From Lentinula raphanica (Eukaryota > Basidiomycota > Agaricomycetes > Agaricales > Omphalotaceae): 64,000 bases of DNA. Below, piece after piece: positions 44,968 to 56,707 of this stretch. Every line of letters starts with the position of its first letter. Position 1 is the first letter of the stretch. Both the position numbers and the translations under genes were made by a program. The stretch is from contig JANVFP010000037.1 in NCBI GenBank assembly GCA_027919835.1, positions 186,001 to 250,000 of the forward strand. The letters are read 5' to 3'. The notes below the pieces were generated by a model. The model was not told the origin of the DNA. It did no database searches and saw only the letters and a program-made list of their open reading frames with translations.

Positions 44968-45680
44968 TACCTTATTGCTCAATATATAGCTCAACTTGTA
45001 TTGCCGCCTATAACTTGACATATATTTCAATATATATATCTTAACATTGTAAAGGTTGCTCTATATCAAGCTATAAGTCAAGTTATATGTCAAGCTATAG
45101 GTTGAGATATAGCTGAAACTACAAATTGAGATATAAATCAATATATATGTCAAATTATAAGCTGAGATATAGCTAGAGCTATAAATCAAGATATCAGTTG
45201 AAATATATGTCAAGTTGTAGGCTAAGATCTAAGTTGAGCTCTAAATCAAGCTATAAGTTAAGTTATATGTCAATCTATAGGGTGAGATATAGATGGAGTT
45301 ATAAGTCAAGCTATCTGTCAAGTTATCACTTGAGATATAGCTGAAGCTACATATTCAGATATCAATTGAGATATAAGTTGCAAGCTATATGTCAGCTTAT
45401 AGGTTGAGATATTGCTGGAGCTGCATGTGAAGATATATATCAAGCTATAAGTTGAGATATAAGTTGAACTATATTTCAAGCTATAAGTTCAAATATATGT
45501 CAAGTTGTAGGTTAACATATAAGTTGAGCTATATATATGTGAAGTTATAGGTTGAGATATAGTTGGAGCTATAAAGCAAGCTATATATCATGATCAAGCT
45601 ATAAGCTTGGATATTGCTGACACTACAAGTCAAGTTATAGCTGAAATATAACTCAGGCTAGGCTAAACAAGCTATAAGCT
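44968..45680 (-). repeat. Inverted fragment of the 24-bp minisatellite
   Basis: This is the reverse complement of about 21985-22695 with few differences, including the turn-around point at the CAACCTTTACAATGTTAAG landmark. Gypsy-A2 is inserted at its right end at the point matching about 21990. Confidence 0.85.
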
Positions 45681-46202
45681 TGTCACAGATTTCTCTCTAT
45701 TCTCTACCTTAATCACTTATCTTATCTCCTATCTCTATCTTATCATATTATCAGTAGTAGTTTATCATTTGATCATCTCTGTGCCATACATATTTTCATT
45801 TGTACAACCAGTGATGGGACATGCTTGCTCTGCACCATATCTACATTACAACAGGTTGTCTTATGATGTAATAAGTGAAGCATCCACAGGATGACTTCAT
45901 AGATGACTTCACCATGAATCATCCACAGTCTCCACAGGATGACTTCATAGATGACTTCATGCATGACTTCACCATGAATCATAGTGACTTCATAAATGAC
46001 TTCATGTAGCTCCAACTATGACATGAACTATGATATCATTAGATAGTAGCTCCACTCTAGAGTAGTATAAATACTCTCATGTATCTCTGGGATCCCCCAG
46101 ATTCAAGAACATCTTTTATCCTCTTGTGATCAACTTGTGCTCATACTCTGTCACTATCCCCAACCTTTGCAACTACAACTAGGTGAGTACTAAGTTGTGA
46201 TA
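45681..46202 (+). repeat. 5' LTR of Gypsy-A2
   Basis: 522 bp, same ends as A1. It differs from the A1 LTRs at a few positions (for example GACATGAAC for GACATGGAC and GTGAGTAC for GTGAGTTC). The TATA box, self-primer complement and primer site (46205-46215) are all conserved. Confidence 0.9.
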
Positions 46203-46687
46203 GTTTCTTGAATCTTGCTTCTTGTGTGTCTGTTGTTGCTGTCAAGGACAACAGACACTTCTTTTTCTTTCTTGCCTGTTGTTGCTGTCAAGGGCAACAG
46301 GCAGGGACCTTTTGCAGGTTGTGCAGTCTGACTTCTTGTCATGGCTGTGGGGGCATCACCACCTTGTTTGGTCCTTCTGGACTTTGAACACTGTTGCTGA
46401 AAGGGACAGTTGTTCTTGATTTGCCGGACCCTAGGCGTAAGGGGACTTGCTGTATTTCATTACAACAAGACTGGTACCTTTGGGTAGGCCATGATCTGGT
46501 TCTTTTTGAACTGGAGTAGACGGCAAGCCAGCTCTTGGGCAAGAACCAGGGAGTGTGTAACACACTCTCATTTGCTACATGAGGACATGTAGAGATCCCC
46601 CCATCCATTTGACATCAAGATCATCAAGACTTGCACACTGCATCTGGTTCCCTTTGTTTCTTTGTACTTGTCTGCTGAAAAGGGACA

Positions 46688-47566
46688 ATGTACTTATGCC
46701 ATTTCTGCCAGACAATGCCTTGCAAAATTATTCCCACTTTTCCCATGAAATATACTCCTTCCAATCGTCGTAACCATGTGTCTGTCATGGCCATGGATAA
46801 ATCGACAGGTCTTTGGGAACGAATCACCATTCCCAAGGACAAACGGAAGAAGTATGATCATGTTGGACGTCCTTGCTATACCAAAATCCCTGTCTACGCA
46901 CCTGTGCGTACTCATAAACTCACTCTCCTTCAACGCCTCCAAATCTCGATCTCTCACAAGAAATACCTCGCTAAGCTCCGTAAACGTCATCTTAAATACG
47001 TCGAGCGAGAGCGCCTGATGAATAGGCTCCATGATCTGCCTTCTCAGGATTATGATACCTCTCCAACCCATAAATTCTTTCCTGACCCTGTCTATGTTCC
47101 TCCTCCACCTATTCCCTCTGATCTCCACTTCCGACGAATTCCGACCCTTGCTCAATGCCTTGAAGAACCCTCTCAGCTCACTCCTCTTGATACTTATCCT
47201 AAACAGGATGCTGTCCTTAAGCGTATCAAGGAGTTTGAAGGTGTTCTGCAGGCTACCAAAATTCGTCTCGAGCCAGTTTTCAGGGAGTTAAACTCGGAAG
47301 AGTACAAGGAATATAATGGACAGGCTTTTAGAATTTCCAATCAGGATCGAAATTCTCTTTGGGGATGGTATAATGATTTAGAGGATTTATATCAGGATCT
47401 AGATAAGAGGGGACACCAATTGAGTAACAAAAATTGGAGAGAGATAAAAGGGATATGTACCAAAATTGGGAAAGTCAATTTTCAGAGTCTGTATACTAGG
47501 CTTCCTGAAATTTGCAAGGAGCTATTAGACCTGAATATTGTACTTCCTGATGCAGCCAAAGCATGA
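46688..47566 (+). CDS. Gypsy-A2 ORF0, unknown function
   Basis: Intact 292-codon counterpart of the A1 frame at 24405. The only coding change noticed is Arg to Cys in PTLAQCLEEP, caused by CGC to TGC. Conservation of the full frame in two copies with damaged gag or pol supports it being a genuine element gene. Confidence 0.7.
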   Translation: MYLCHFCQTMPCKIIPTFPMKYTPSNRRNHVSVMAMDKSTGLWERITIPKDKRKKYDHVGRPCYTKIPVYAPVRTHKLTLLQRLQISISHKKYLAKLRKRHLKYVERERLMNRLHDLPSQDYDTSPTHKFFPDPVYVPPPPIPSDLHFRRIPTLAQCLEEPSQLTPLDTYPKQDAVLKRIKEFEGVLQATKIRLEPVFRELNSEEYKEYNGQAFRISNQDRNSLWGWYNDLEDLYQDLDKRGHQLSNKNWREIKGICTKIGKVNFQSLYTRLPEICKELLDLNIVLPDAAKA

Positions 47567-47663
47567 TAGTCTTATGTAATTTGGCAAACATTTGTGTTTT
47601 TTCATATATTCATTTTTTCATATTATGTCTGAAAAATAATCTGACTTCAAAACAACTAGAAAA

Positions 47664-49129
47664 ATGTCTTACACACCTTTCACCCCTGTCGTTGAATTAG
47701 TCGATGATGGACAAGTTTGGTCCGATGCTGTCTCTCAAGGAATTGATATGGCAGCAATTGGATTTCAAACTGATGAACAGAAAAATCAGATTGGACGACT
47801 CCTTTGCAATGCTCACGAGGCTACTACCAACATTTCCATTGGATATATTAACAGAAATGTCAATGGACTTGCTGATTGGATGAATCAGGCTTTTACTACA
47901 GCCTTCACCAATCAAGAGAACTTAACAAATGAAGTTCGTAGCCTTCGACAGATTGTCGAAACTCAGGCAGAACTTTTACGAGCTTATAAGGCACAGCTTG
48001 ATAAGCTTCCTGCTGATGCTGGAGCTGGCCCATTCAGAGGTCCCAAAGTACCTGACCCACCAACCTTCTCTGGAACAGACAACAAGATGACCTTAGAAGA
48101 TTGGATGAATCAAGTCGCATTGTACTGCTCATCTTTAGGCATTGTGACAGATCATCAAAGAATTGTGACTGCTCTTACTAGGTTGCGTTCTCCTGCCACA
48201 AACTATATGAGAAAGTACTTTGATGACACACGTTTGGGAAACGATCTGGGATCTTGGGACAACTTTGCCAATGAGCTCAATGCCATTTATGGTCGCTGTG
48301 ATAACAAAGAAGGTGCAAAAAATGAAATCACACATCTTTGGACAAACAAGTCACTGGCTAGTAAGGACTTTATCAAATATGCTGAACAATATCGCACTCT
48401 TGCACGTATTGTGGACTACCAAGATAGTATTCACATCGACAAGCTTCGTGATGTTATTTCACAAGAGTTGCGTAATGCACTTGTTGTGTTGGAAATTTCT
48501 GGAAAGACTCCTACTAAATGGGAAGATTATCTGGAACTTCTCCTTTTATCATATAAAGCCTTACATCCAGAAAAGACTAAAAGTGTAATATTTGGCACAG
48601 GCAATAATGCTAAAGGCAATGGCAGTCATGAACCAGATGCAATGGAGATAGATGCGGCAAAAAAGAGTAAAGGCAAAACCCCAGAAAAGGTTAATTCCCA
48701 GGAGCAAAAACAACGATATTGCCAAATATGCGCCGGAAAGGGCTTAAAGGCAAAATCAAAGACTCACAATACAGTGGATTGCTGGGATAAGCCTGGAAAT
48801 GAAGGCAAAAGGCCAAATTTCAATAAAAACTCTTCATCATCTGCATCTGCATCTGGTCAAGGAAACAAAGGGAAACAACCACCACGAGTGATAAGAAATC
48901 ATTCAAAGCACGGTTGATGGAATTATTTGATGAAATAGACAGCCAAGAGCCAGCGCCCCCAGCTGATGCTCTCAATGTCAACTCCACGAGCACCCCTGAT
49001 ATTAGTTTACCTGAGCTCACTGCAAAAGGAGCGACTGCACATGTCGGTGAAGTGCAGGCAGGACCTTCTAAGCCATCGCGATGGGCTAGAAGTCAACAAT
49101 ACAAGGCGGATTTTCCAGAGGGACTGTAG
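47664..49129 (+). pseudogene. gag: Gypsy-A2 gag with one frameshift
   Basis: Same protein as A1 gag. The A1 lesion is absent here (the ATGGAGATAGAT stretch is whole). Instead, one C is missing near 48884 in the CAACCACCAC run, so the first frame ends at 48917 and the tail (MELFDEIDSQEPAPPADALN) is out of frame up to 49129. The knuckle-like segment lies before the lesion. Confidence 0.85.
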
Positions 49130-51555
49130 AGGATAATGTCTGTGATCTACAGTCAGGAAATAGTGTACCCAATATCAGCACTGATAAAAAATCAGATAAA
49201 GTAGTTATGGAAGCTTGTTTAAATAATATTGCTCGTAACAAGAAATCATCTTTTAGACTTTCAGTAACACTTTGGGTATACGGTTTTAAAGTGCAGGCCG
49301 AGGCTCTTGTTGACTCTGGAGCAACAACAAATTTCATCGACAAAAGATATGTTGAAAGAAACCACCTGGTAACAAATAAGATAGCACAACCGTATCAAGT
49401 TTTGAATGCGGATGGAACGCCAAATGTTGCAGGAGAGATAAAAGAGTATGTTCGAGCATATGTCCAAATTGGTTCACATAAAACCATACAGTATCTATAT
49501 GTCACTCAGCTAGGTGACAAGGACATGATGATTGGATACTCTTATCTCTACAAACACAATCCAGAAATAGATTGGCATTCAGGGGAATGGGCGTTCACCA
49601 GGTGTTCAGAGACATGTGCATCTAGAGCCCGTAAAATACGAGTTGATGAAGCTGGAGCTGATGAGCTTCACCTCGAACCAGATTTACCATGGGAATCTTC
49701 ACTGGACAATTTAGGAGAAGAGGACATGGATAATCCTTACATTAACTGGATTGACATGCACAATCCAGATGAGCAAAAACAAGCAGCAACTATTGCCGCT
49801 ATGTTTGATGAAAAACATCTAGAAGAAGAATTTGTTGAGGAAGACGAGGATACCACTAAGTGGAAATCTCTTATACCACCATGGTTATATGATTATGGTG
49901 ACGTCTTCTCAAAGAAAAGATCAGAGCGGATGCCAGAACGTAAACCATACGATCATCCAATTGATTTTGAGGAAGGGTCTACTCTTCCCAAACCATCAAA
50001 AATCTATCCACTGTCTTTAAAAGAAAGGAATTCTTTAGATGAATGGATTGATGAGGAACTTAAGAAAGGCTATATTAGACCATCTCAAAGTCCTATTGCT
50101 GCTCCATTCTTCTTTGTCAAGAAACATGATGGTTCCTTACGGCCAGTCATGGATTATCGTGCTCTCAATGATATCACTGTTAAGAATCGCTATCCAATCC
50201 CTCGAATATCAGACTTAATAGACTCTCTCAGCCAGGCTTCAATCTTTACAAAGATTGACTTACGCTGGGGATACAACAATGTTCGAATTCGTGAAGGGGA
50301 TGAATGGAAAACAGCATTCATTACAAAGCGGGGTTTATTTGAGGCAACAGTCATGTATTTTGGATTCTCCAATGCACCAGCTACCTTTCAGGCAATGATG
50401 AATGATATTCTCGGAGACTTGATACGTAAAGGAAAAGTAATGGTGTACTTGGATGATATTCTTATATTTGGCAATGACAAAGAAGAACACAGGGAGATTG
50501 TTCGAGAAGTGCTGCAAAGACTTCGAGACAATGATCTCTATGCAAAAGCTGAAAAATGCTTTTTTGAGCAGGACAGTATAGACTACCTTGGAATGATTAT
50601 TTCTAAGGGTTATGTGAAGATGGATCCAAAGAAGCTTGCTGGAGTTCTTGAGTGGCCTGTACCAACAAAAGTAAAACATGTTCAAGCATTCTTAGGCTTT
50701 GCAAATTTCTACAGAAGATTTATTAAAGATTTTGCCAAGATTGCAAGGCCACTCACCAATCTCACTAAAAAGGATCAACCTTGGCTCTGGGATGACATAG
50801 CACAGGAAGCATTTGAAGCGCTGAAAAAGGCTTTCACAACTGCTCCCATTTTAAGAATACCAGATGACACTAATCCTTTCCGACTAGGCACAGATGCCAG
50901 TGATTTTGCAGTCGGAGCTGTATTGTATCAACTGGACCCAGATGACAATCTGTGGCATCCAGTTGCCTTCTATTCCAAGTCACTCAGTGTTCATGAACGT
51001 AACTATGAGATATATGACAAGGAATTGCTTGCAATTATACGAGCATTGGAAGAATATCGACATTACTTGGAAGGTCATCCAGAAAAATTTGAAATATGGT
51101 CAGATCATCAGAATTTGACTTATTTCCGGTCTGCCCAGAAGCTAACACGAAGACAAGCGAGATGGGCTCTGTATCTTACTCGCTTTGATTATTCTCTACG
51201 GCATAAGCCAGGGAAAACAATGCAGGCTGAAGACCCTCTGTCCAGGAGGCCAGATCATGAGGAGGGGGTAAACCTCGACAATCGAGATCAAATTTTACTC
51301 AAACCTGAATTTTTTGCCATTCAGGCTATTGAGGCTGCTCATGAATCGCCTATCAATGATGAACAAATCCTAAGGGAGGTCAAAGAAGCCTTGCTAACTG
51401 ATGAAGTTACGAAGGATTACAAATCACTTCTGTCATCAGGACCACGTGAATTCAAGAAATCACTAGAAGAGTGGAACTATGAAAATGGTCTACTACTTTA
51501 CCGTGGTAAAATATATATTCCAAAGAGCACAGATGATCATCTACGAAGACGCTAA
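49090..51555 (+). pseudogene. pol: Gypsy-A2 pol, truncated after RNase H
   Basis: First ATG at 49207. Protease ([11 protein letters not shown]), RT (YLDD) and RNase H are intact with no internal stop; the codon that is TGA in A1 at 27999 is CGA here. The frame runs into foreign sequence and stops at 51555, just after DDHLRRR. Integrase is missing. Confidence 0.9.
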
Positions 51556-53247
51556 TACGCCCATTTTGCGTGCAGGCATGCAATGGCCTAATTTTAACGA
51601 TTAGAGCCTTGTAGAGTACTAAAGGACTGTAGTGAGCCCGAGCTGACAGTCAAACTTGTATCATGTTAATGCCAGGACGACAGATCCAGACAGGAAAACA
51701 CATCCTGACGAATAATAAGAGTTCACACTCGAGTCCCTTGGTCGGGGAGTCCTTCAAGACAAAGCCACCTCTGATATGAGCTATCAAGGGATTATCAACT
51801 TAGTTTTCAACGCCTAACGGCCAACTGAGTATGATACTGCACCGAGACGAGCTTAGAACCAATAGATCTATTTGTATTACCAGTGGGGATGGATTATTCA
51901 AGGCCCAGACTCAACAGATCTGTTCACTTAGATCGAGTTTCGGGATGGATCAGGTCGCAGGAATGTGACTAAACGGAGAAACAACCAAAGTGTATCATCC
52001 CAGTTACATGTGGACGTTTCCTAAATGGGAAATAGACGCCTGAGATGTACAGCTTTGACCAGGAGTGTTGCAAGGGTAGATCTTTCGACTTCACCATTGT
52101 CAAACCTCTGGATCTATTCGATATATGCATATCGTTGGAAAGCTAGAAGTCAAACGAACCTATTGGGACAGGTTTCCACCCTTTATATGTACTCCCATTC
52201 AATTGGAGAGGCATACAACCGTTCACATAGCGGAATCAAATGAGGAAACGTTTGAGTTACCTGTGCAGGAGCTTATCCGTGCCCTTTAACCACCAGCATG
52301 TGGATGGACGCACAGACCAGGTCCGGATTCGAAGGTCAGGCAACTAGATCTCGACGAAGGACCACCAGAAATGGACATTTTACTTGTTTTTATCCTTTTT
52401 ACTCTCTGTTTCTCTGGTGTTTGTATCGTTTCTCGTCCTATCTTTCCTTATTTGTATCAGATCTCGGACTCCGTTCTCTCAAATCTATAGATCTATTCCA
52501 TAAAATAGTAAATTGGCTACAGATCTATTCGTAGAAGTACTTAAGGACGTAGCCTACAAAAATATATTCAGGTTTTGTGCCCAGTTTCTCTGACTAGCTA
52601 ACCTTTGCTCTCATACGTGAGGAGTAAAGGCTTTGTAAGCCGGGCGGTCTTCGAAAGTGGTTGTGAAATTCTCATCTCGTTAGGCCCGATATCTTGTCAG
52701 TTGATAAAGTCTCAGCTAGATTTGAATCGAAGGTAGACTCCTATCGTGGAGATACAGAGGGCTTGGTTCTCGGTTGTTCCAAGTGAGCGTTCAGAGTTTC
52801 GGTGGCTCTGATCAAGCAGACGTGTGGTGATCGGTGATCCATACGAGCTGTGGAAGGTTTCCTGTGATCGGTGATCAGTAGATCTTCAACCTGGTTCTGA
52901 AAGTATTTGTGTGGTCATAAAGTCTGATCTATACGAGTTCTCTCGTTCCTTGTAAACCCTTTGAGTGGATCACTCACCCCCTTCGAGTCCAGATCAAAAG
53001 ATCTGTACTTCCGTGTCACTTCGCTCTGTTGACCTGTATTGCGGATCCAGTAGATCTTTTAAGACTACCAGTTCGTTCTAAGGTATAAGATCGTGCGGAA
53101 TCTCTGACAACGCCCCACACCTCGCTTAAATACATTTGACAAACGACATAAGAAGTATATTGGTGATCAGTGTTCAGTGATAAAGTCACTAGGCCATTAG
53201 ATCTATCCAACGAAGCATTAAATTGCACCCTTAATATCCTCGTTATC
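51553..53247 (+). other. Upstream region of Gypsy-C (possible LTR remnant and leader)
   Basis: No coding frame is supported. The stretch is dotted with AGATCT (12 copies counted between about 51.86 and 53.30 kb), tying it to the Gypsy-C block. It ends at a TGGAGCCCACCGCGAGGGG primer site, so at least its right part should be a 5' LTR, but I found no matching 3' LTR in the window. Confidence 0.45.
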
Positions 53248-53265
53248 TGGAGCCCACCGCGAGGG
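53248..53265 (+). other. tRNA primer-binding site of Gypsy-C
   Basis: TGGAGCCCACCGCGAGGG is identical to the Gypsy-B primer site at 36186 although the surrounding sequences are unrelated. It marks the left border of the internal region. Confidence 0.65.
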
Positions 53266-53339
53266 GTGGAATCTATATTTTGGAACGAACTCGAGAGATC
53301 TATCGATTTCTCAAACCATTGCCTTAGGTCGAACTTTGT

Positions 53340-55217
53340 TTGATCTTAAAAATAGCTCCAAGGGAGTCTCGGACGTCGAAGAACGCAGGTTCTTTAGATT
53401 ACTTTGATCCAGAGGTGCAAGCCCCGGATAAAAGAAAACGTGTTACAAAGAAGCCTACGGTTCCTGTCTACGATCCGAAGAACCTCGGACGAGCAAAGAG
53501 CAATCCAGATAACGGGACTGCTGCTAGATCTGCTTCTGAAGTTCCAAGAACGAACAGATCTGGTGTAGTGCAAGGAAGCAGTAGACGTCAGGCAGTTACT
53601 GCTGAACCAGTCGATTTGACTAGTTTGAATCCTACATTACCAAACTCTATTTCTTTTGACTTGCAACGTATCGTGTTTGGGAACAGAATACCAAATATAA
53701 CGATGAGTACTACACAAAATGACCAAAATGCACAAGGTGCAAACGAGGCTCCAGTGGATATCCTCAAACTGTTGGGACCTCCTGCGTTGTCTCCTGAAGA
53801 GCAAGGGGAATACAACAATGCGAAGTTCCCTGCCACTCATAAAACGGCTATGATCTTGGATCTAGCTGATCCGATCCAAATGCCTGAATGGATGAGGTTC
53901 TGTCTAACGACGTTCCAAGCCACGGGTGTGACCTCTGAGAAGGTGAAGATGCAAAGGATCTTTGGATGGATGACACTCCAGACGAAGCAGGCCTTAGAGC
54001 ATCTCCCTGGAGCGGAGGAAGGAAAGGAAGATGCAGATCAATTCCTTCGAGCCATGATTGAGCGGTTCCCGTCTATCTTTGGCAAACCCCTGGGTTCCAA
54101 GAAAGCTATGCTGGAATTGGTTCAGAGGTTTCGACCATTGAGAGTCGAGGATGGATCTGAGCTGTTGATCTATTGCATGTTGTTCGAAGTCGAGGCCAAT
54201 AAGTTGTTGAAACCGCCTCCGGCGATTGGAAACCATGAATTGGTGTCGGTCTTTCTATCAGCATTCGATGGAAACCTGAGAAAAGCTGTCTCGAAACGAG
54301 TTCAGCATCAGGTCCCCAACTCGAAACTTGCGAAACGACGTACGGATGATCCATATACGTTCTCGGAATGGAAAAGTGCTGCAGAGGCTGTGGCTAGGCA
54401 GCCCCCTCTCGAATCACTATACCAGACCTTTACTGGAACAGATGGAGCTGTCCTGAATGCAGAGACCAACTCTAGGGGAGGGATCTATATTCCGGTGGTT
54501 ACCCCAGCAGCTGCTAAAGAGGAAACGCCAGATCTGACCCGTTTCTTTGCTACAGACACTAGATCTAGTGTTAAGCAGGAACAGGCAGAGGACCATGAAC
54601 GTGCCTTTGTGGAAAATGTGGACAAATCGTCGTTGATGCTCAAAGAAATGGGGAATCTTAAGACGCGTTTTCAGGATGAACTGACGTCGTTGCAGCAATT
54701 GCTCAATGATGTTAGGGCAGGAAAATCGGATGCTGGAATGCGACCCCAGCCCAGACCTGGCTTTTCTGGTAGTGGTAATCCCGGAACCAGTGGGCAGGGT
54801 CGAGGGATCCTTAATGTAAATCCCCCTCCAGGCCAAGGAATGCCAGATCGAACGTGTTTCTTGTGTCGAGGACCAGATCATATGATGAGTAACTGTCCTT
54901 TGTTCATGGAACTCCTTGGGAAAGGCTGGGTGATGCCGGAGTCTCAAGGATCCAAACGTCTTAAGCTGAAAGATGGATCTCCGTTACCAAATAACTTTGG
55001 TCCGGAAACTCGATACCAAAAGATCGTGAAATATGCTCAGAGCAAGAACTGGCCTGTTTTGGCGACGTTATACAATGATCTAATCCCCGATGAAGAGGAT
55101 TATGCAGATCAGTTGGGGGATCCTACTTGGTTGTACCTTGCCAACGTAGTTGAATCTTCCCAGGGGAGATCTAGCAACACTGTTGCAACGGTGTACAGTA
55201 ATGAGTCGGGAAACTAG
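53340..55217 (+). CDS. gag: Gypsy-C gag
   Basis: The frame is open from 53340, but its first ATG is 53703 (MSTTQNDQNAQGANEAPVD). The codons before it look coding (SLDYFDPEVQAPDKRKR), so an upstream exon or non-AUG start is possible. The capsid-type region (PEWMRFCLTTFQATGVTSEK to EWKSAAEAVARQP) precedes a zinc knuckle CFLCRGPDHMMSNC, a full C-x2-C-x4-H-x4-C. The frame is undamaged up to its stop at 55217, with the protease ORF starting 8 nt later in another frame. Confidence 0.8.
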   Translation: MILKIAPRESRTSKNAGSLDYFDPEVQAPDKRKRVTKKPTVPVYDPKNLGRAKSNPDNGTAARSASEVPRTNRSGVVQGSSRRQAVTAEPVDLTSLNPTLPNSISFDLQRIVFGNRIPNITMSTTQNDQNAQGANEAPVDILKLLGPPALSPEEQGEYNNAKFPATHKTAMILDLADPIQMPEWMRFCLTTFQATGVTSEKVKMQRIFGWMTLQTKQALEHLPGAEEGKEDADQFLRAMIERFPSIFGKPLGSKKAMLELVQRFRPLRVEDGSELLIYCMLFEVEANKLLKPPPAIGNHELVSVFLSAFDGNLRKAVSKRVQHQVPNSKLAKRRTDDPYTFSEWKSAAEAVARQPPLESLYQTFTGTDGAVLNAETNSRGGIYIPVVTPAAAKEETPDLTRFFATDTRSSVKQEQAEDHERAFVENVDKSSLMLKEMGNLKTRFQDELTSLQQLLNDVRAGKSDAGMRPQPRPGFSGSGNPGTSGQGRGILNVNPPPGQGMPDRTCFLCRGPDHMMSNCPLFMELLGKGWVMPESQGSKRLKLKDGSPLPNNFGPETRYQKIVKYAQSKNWPVLATLYNDLIPDEEDYADQLGDPTWLYLANVVESSQGRSSNTVATVYSNESGN

Positions 55218-55225
55218 AGGATCCG

Positions 55226-56707
55226 ATGATTGAGTCGAGCAAGGGACGAAAAACAAGGTCCCAGCTGAAGGACACGACTCATGAGGATGAACCTAAGCCC
55301 CGTTCATTGAAAACTGTGCCTCCTACTAAGACAAAACGTTTTGATGGAGTACACATACCCGTAGATCGAAATCACCCAAATTTTAAAAATGTTGCCAATC
55401 AATCCAAATCTGCTCCTGAACCATCCAATTCGAAAGATCTGAACGGAAAATCGAACAGATCTAATCATTCATCAGGGGATGCTTCACTAGGGAAGTCGAG
55501 ATCTGTTAGTGTCGAAGAGAAATCGGATAAAGAGGATTCTGATTCTGAAGTAGAATTAGTTGAGGAAACTAGTGAGACCACTCGCAAAGTGCGTTTCAGG
55601 GAGCCCTCACCCTCTAGATCTGACGAAACCCATCGACCTTTTGATCATGTCCCACCCAGGGAAGTGTCACCCATACCTCGAAATCAACCAAAATCCAAAC
55701 CGGAGAAGGTCACTGAATCTAAAGGATCTTCGAAGGGACCCAAATTTCGGCTTCGGAATGAGTTATTCATTCCAGGCCTTGAAGAAGAATTAGCTGATCG
55801 GATTTCTCGTCAAATGATCACATTGACTGCTGCTGAGGCATTCCAATTGTCAGGCAAAGTCAGGCAGATCATGATGAGAAAGATGAAAAACCGCCAAGTG
55901 CGTCCACAGGAACGAATCAAGTCCTTTGTTAATGAGGCCCATGATGTTGAACCTAGTGCCGAGGAAATCCCGAGAACAGGGATGGAGATGCAACAGTTCA
56001 TTGCCGTGGAAGATCTCAGTCTGTCAGAAGGATTGATCTTTGAGAAAATACTCGAGGATCGAGATGGCATGAAGGCAGGGGATTATGTTCAGTTGGATCC
56101 GGTGGTAGCTTTTCTTCATGATGTTGATGAAAATGATTCACGTCGTGATATGACTATAGTAGCCACTATGGGAAATGGCTTAAGATCTGTGTGGCCAGTT
56201 GTGAATAATCGAGATGATCTAGACATCGAGAGTGTATTAGACTCTGGATCTCAGATTGTTGCTATCGATATGTGTGTTGCCTTAGGATTAGGACTAGGTT
56301 GGGATCCGAAAGTGACCATCCAAATGCAGAATGTGCATGGAGGTCTGGCCCGTACCAAAGGACTGTCCAGGAACGTGCCATTCCGATTTGGACCCATAAC
56401 ACTGTATCTACAATGCCATGTGCAGGAAAAGGCACCCTTCGAAATTCTGTTGGGTAGACCTTTCGATGTACTGACAGAAAGTGTCATCCATACGTTTGGA
56501 TCTGGTGACCAAGAGTTAACCATAACAGATCCGAACACTGGAAAACAATACACCATAGGTACTAGTCCGAGAGGACAAAGCCCTAAAGCTCAGAAACGGC
56601 AGTTGGATAAGCAGAAGTATGCTCAGACTCGGACAGAGACTCCAGATCCAAATCAGGAGACCAGCCCGAAGAAGAGGAGAAAACTGCTGAACCAAATTTT
56701 TAGATAA
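55226..56707 (+). CDS. Gypsy-C protease ORF
   Basis: A basic, Ser-rich, low-complexity N-terminal half is followed by an aspartic protease: LDIESVLDSGSQIVAIDMC with the catalytic D-S-G, then FEILLGRPFDVLT, the typical ILG second motif. It ends in a Lys/Arg-rich tail (QETSPKKRRKLLNQIFR). As in Gypsy-B, the protease sits in a different frame from RT. Confidence 0.78.
   Translation: MIESSKGRKTRSQLKDTTHEDEPKPRSLKTVPPTKTKRFDGVHIPVDRNHPNFKNVANQSKSAPEPSNSKDLNGKSNRSNHSSGDASLGKSRSVSVEEKSDKEDSDSEVELVEETSETTRKVRFREPSPSRSDETHRPFDHVPPREVSPIPRNQPKSKPEKVTESKGSSKGPKFRLRNELFIPGLEEELADRISRQMITLTAAEAFQLSGKVRQIMMRKMKNRQVRPQERIKSFVNEAHDVEPSAEEIPRTGMEMQQFIAVEDLSLSEGLIFEKILEDRDGMKAGDYVQLDPVVAFLHDVDENDSRRDMTIVATMGNGLRSVWPVVNNRDDLDIESVLDSGSQIVAIDMCVALGLGLGWDPKVTIQMQNVHGGLARTKGLSRNVPFRFGPITLYLQCHVQEKAPFEILLGRPFDVLTESVIHTFGSGDQELTITDPNTGKQYTIGTSPRGQSPKAQKRQLDKQKYAQTRTETPDPNQETSPKKRRKLLNQIFR

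Larger units (their letters stand above)
45681..51552 (+). mobile_element. Gypsy-A2: 5' part of a second Gypsy-A copy, truncated in pol
   Basis: It carries the same LTR, leader hairpins, ORF0, gag and pol order as A1 at about 98-99% identity by eye. It breaks off at 51552 between RNase H and the integrase zinc finger; the rest of integrase, the chromodomain and 3' LTR are absent. Unrelated sequence of the Gypsy-C block follows directly. Confidence 0.92.
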
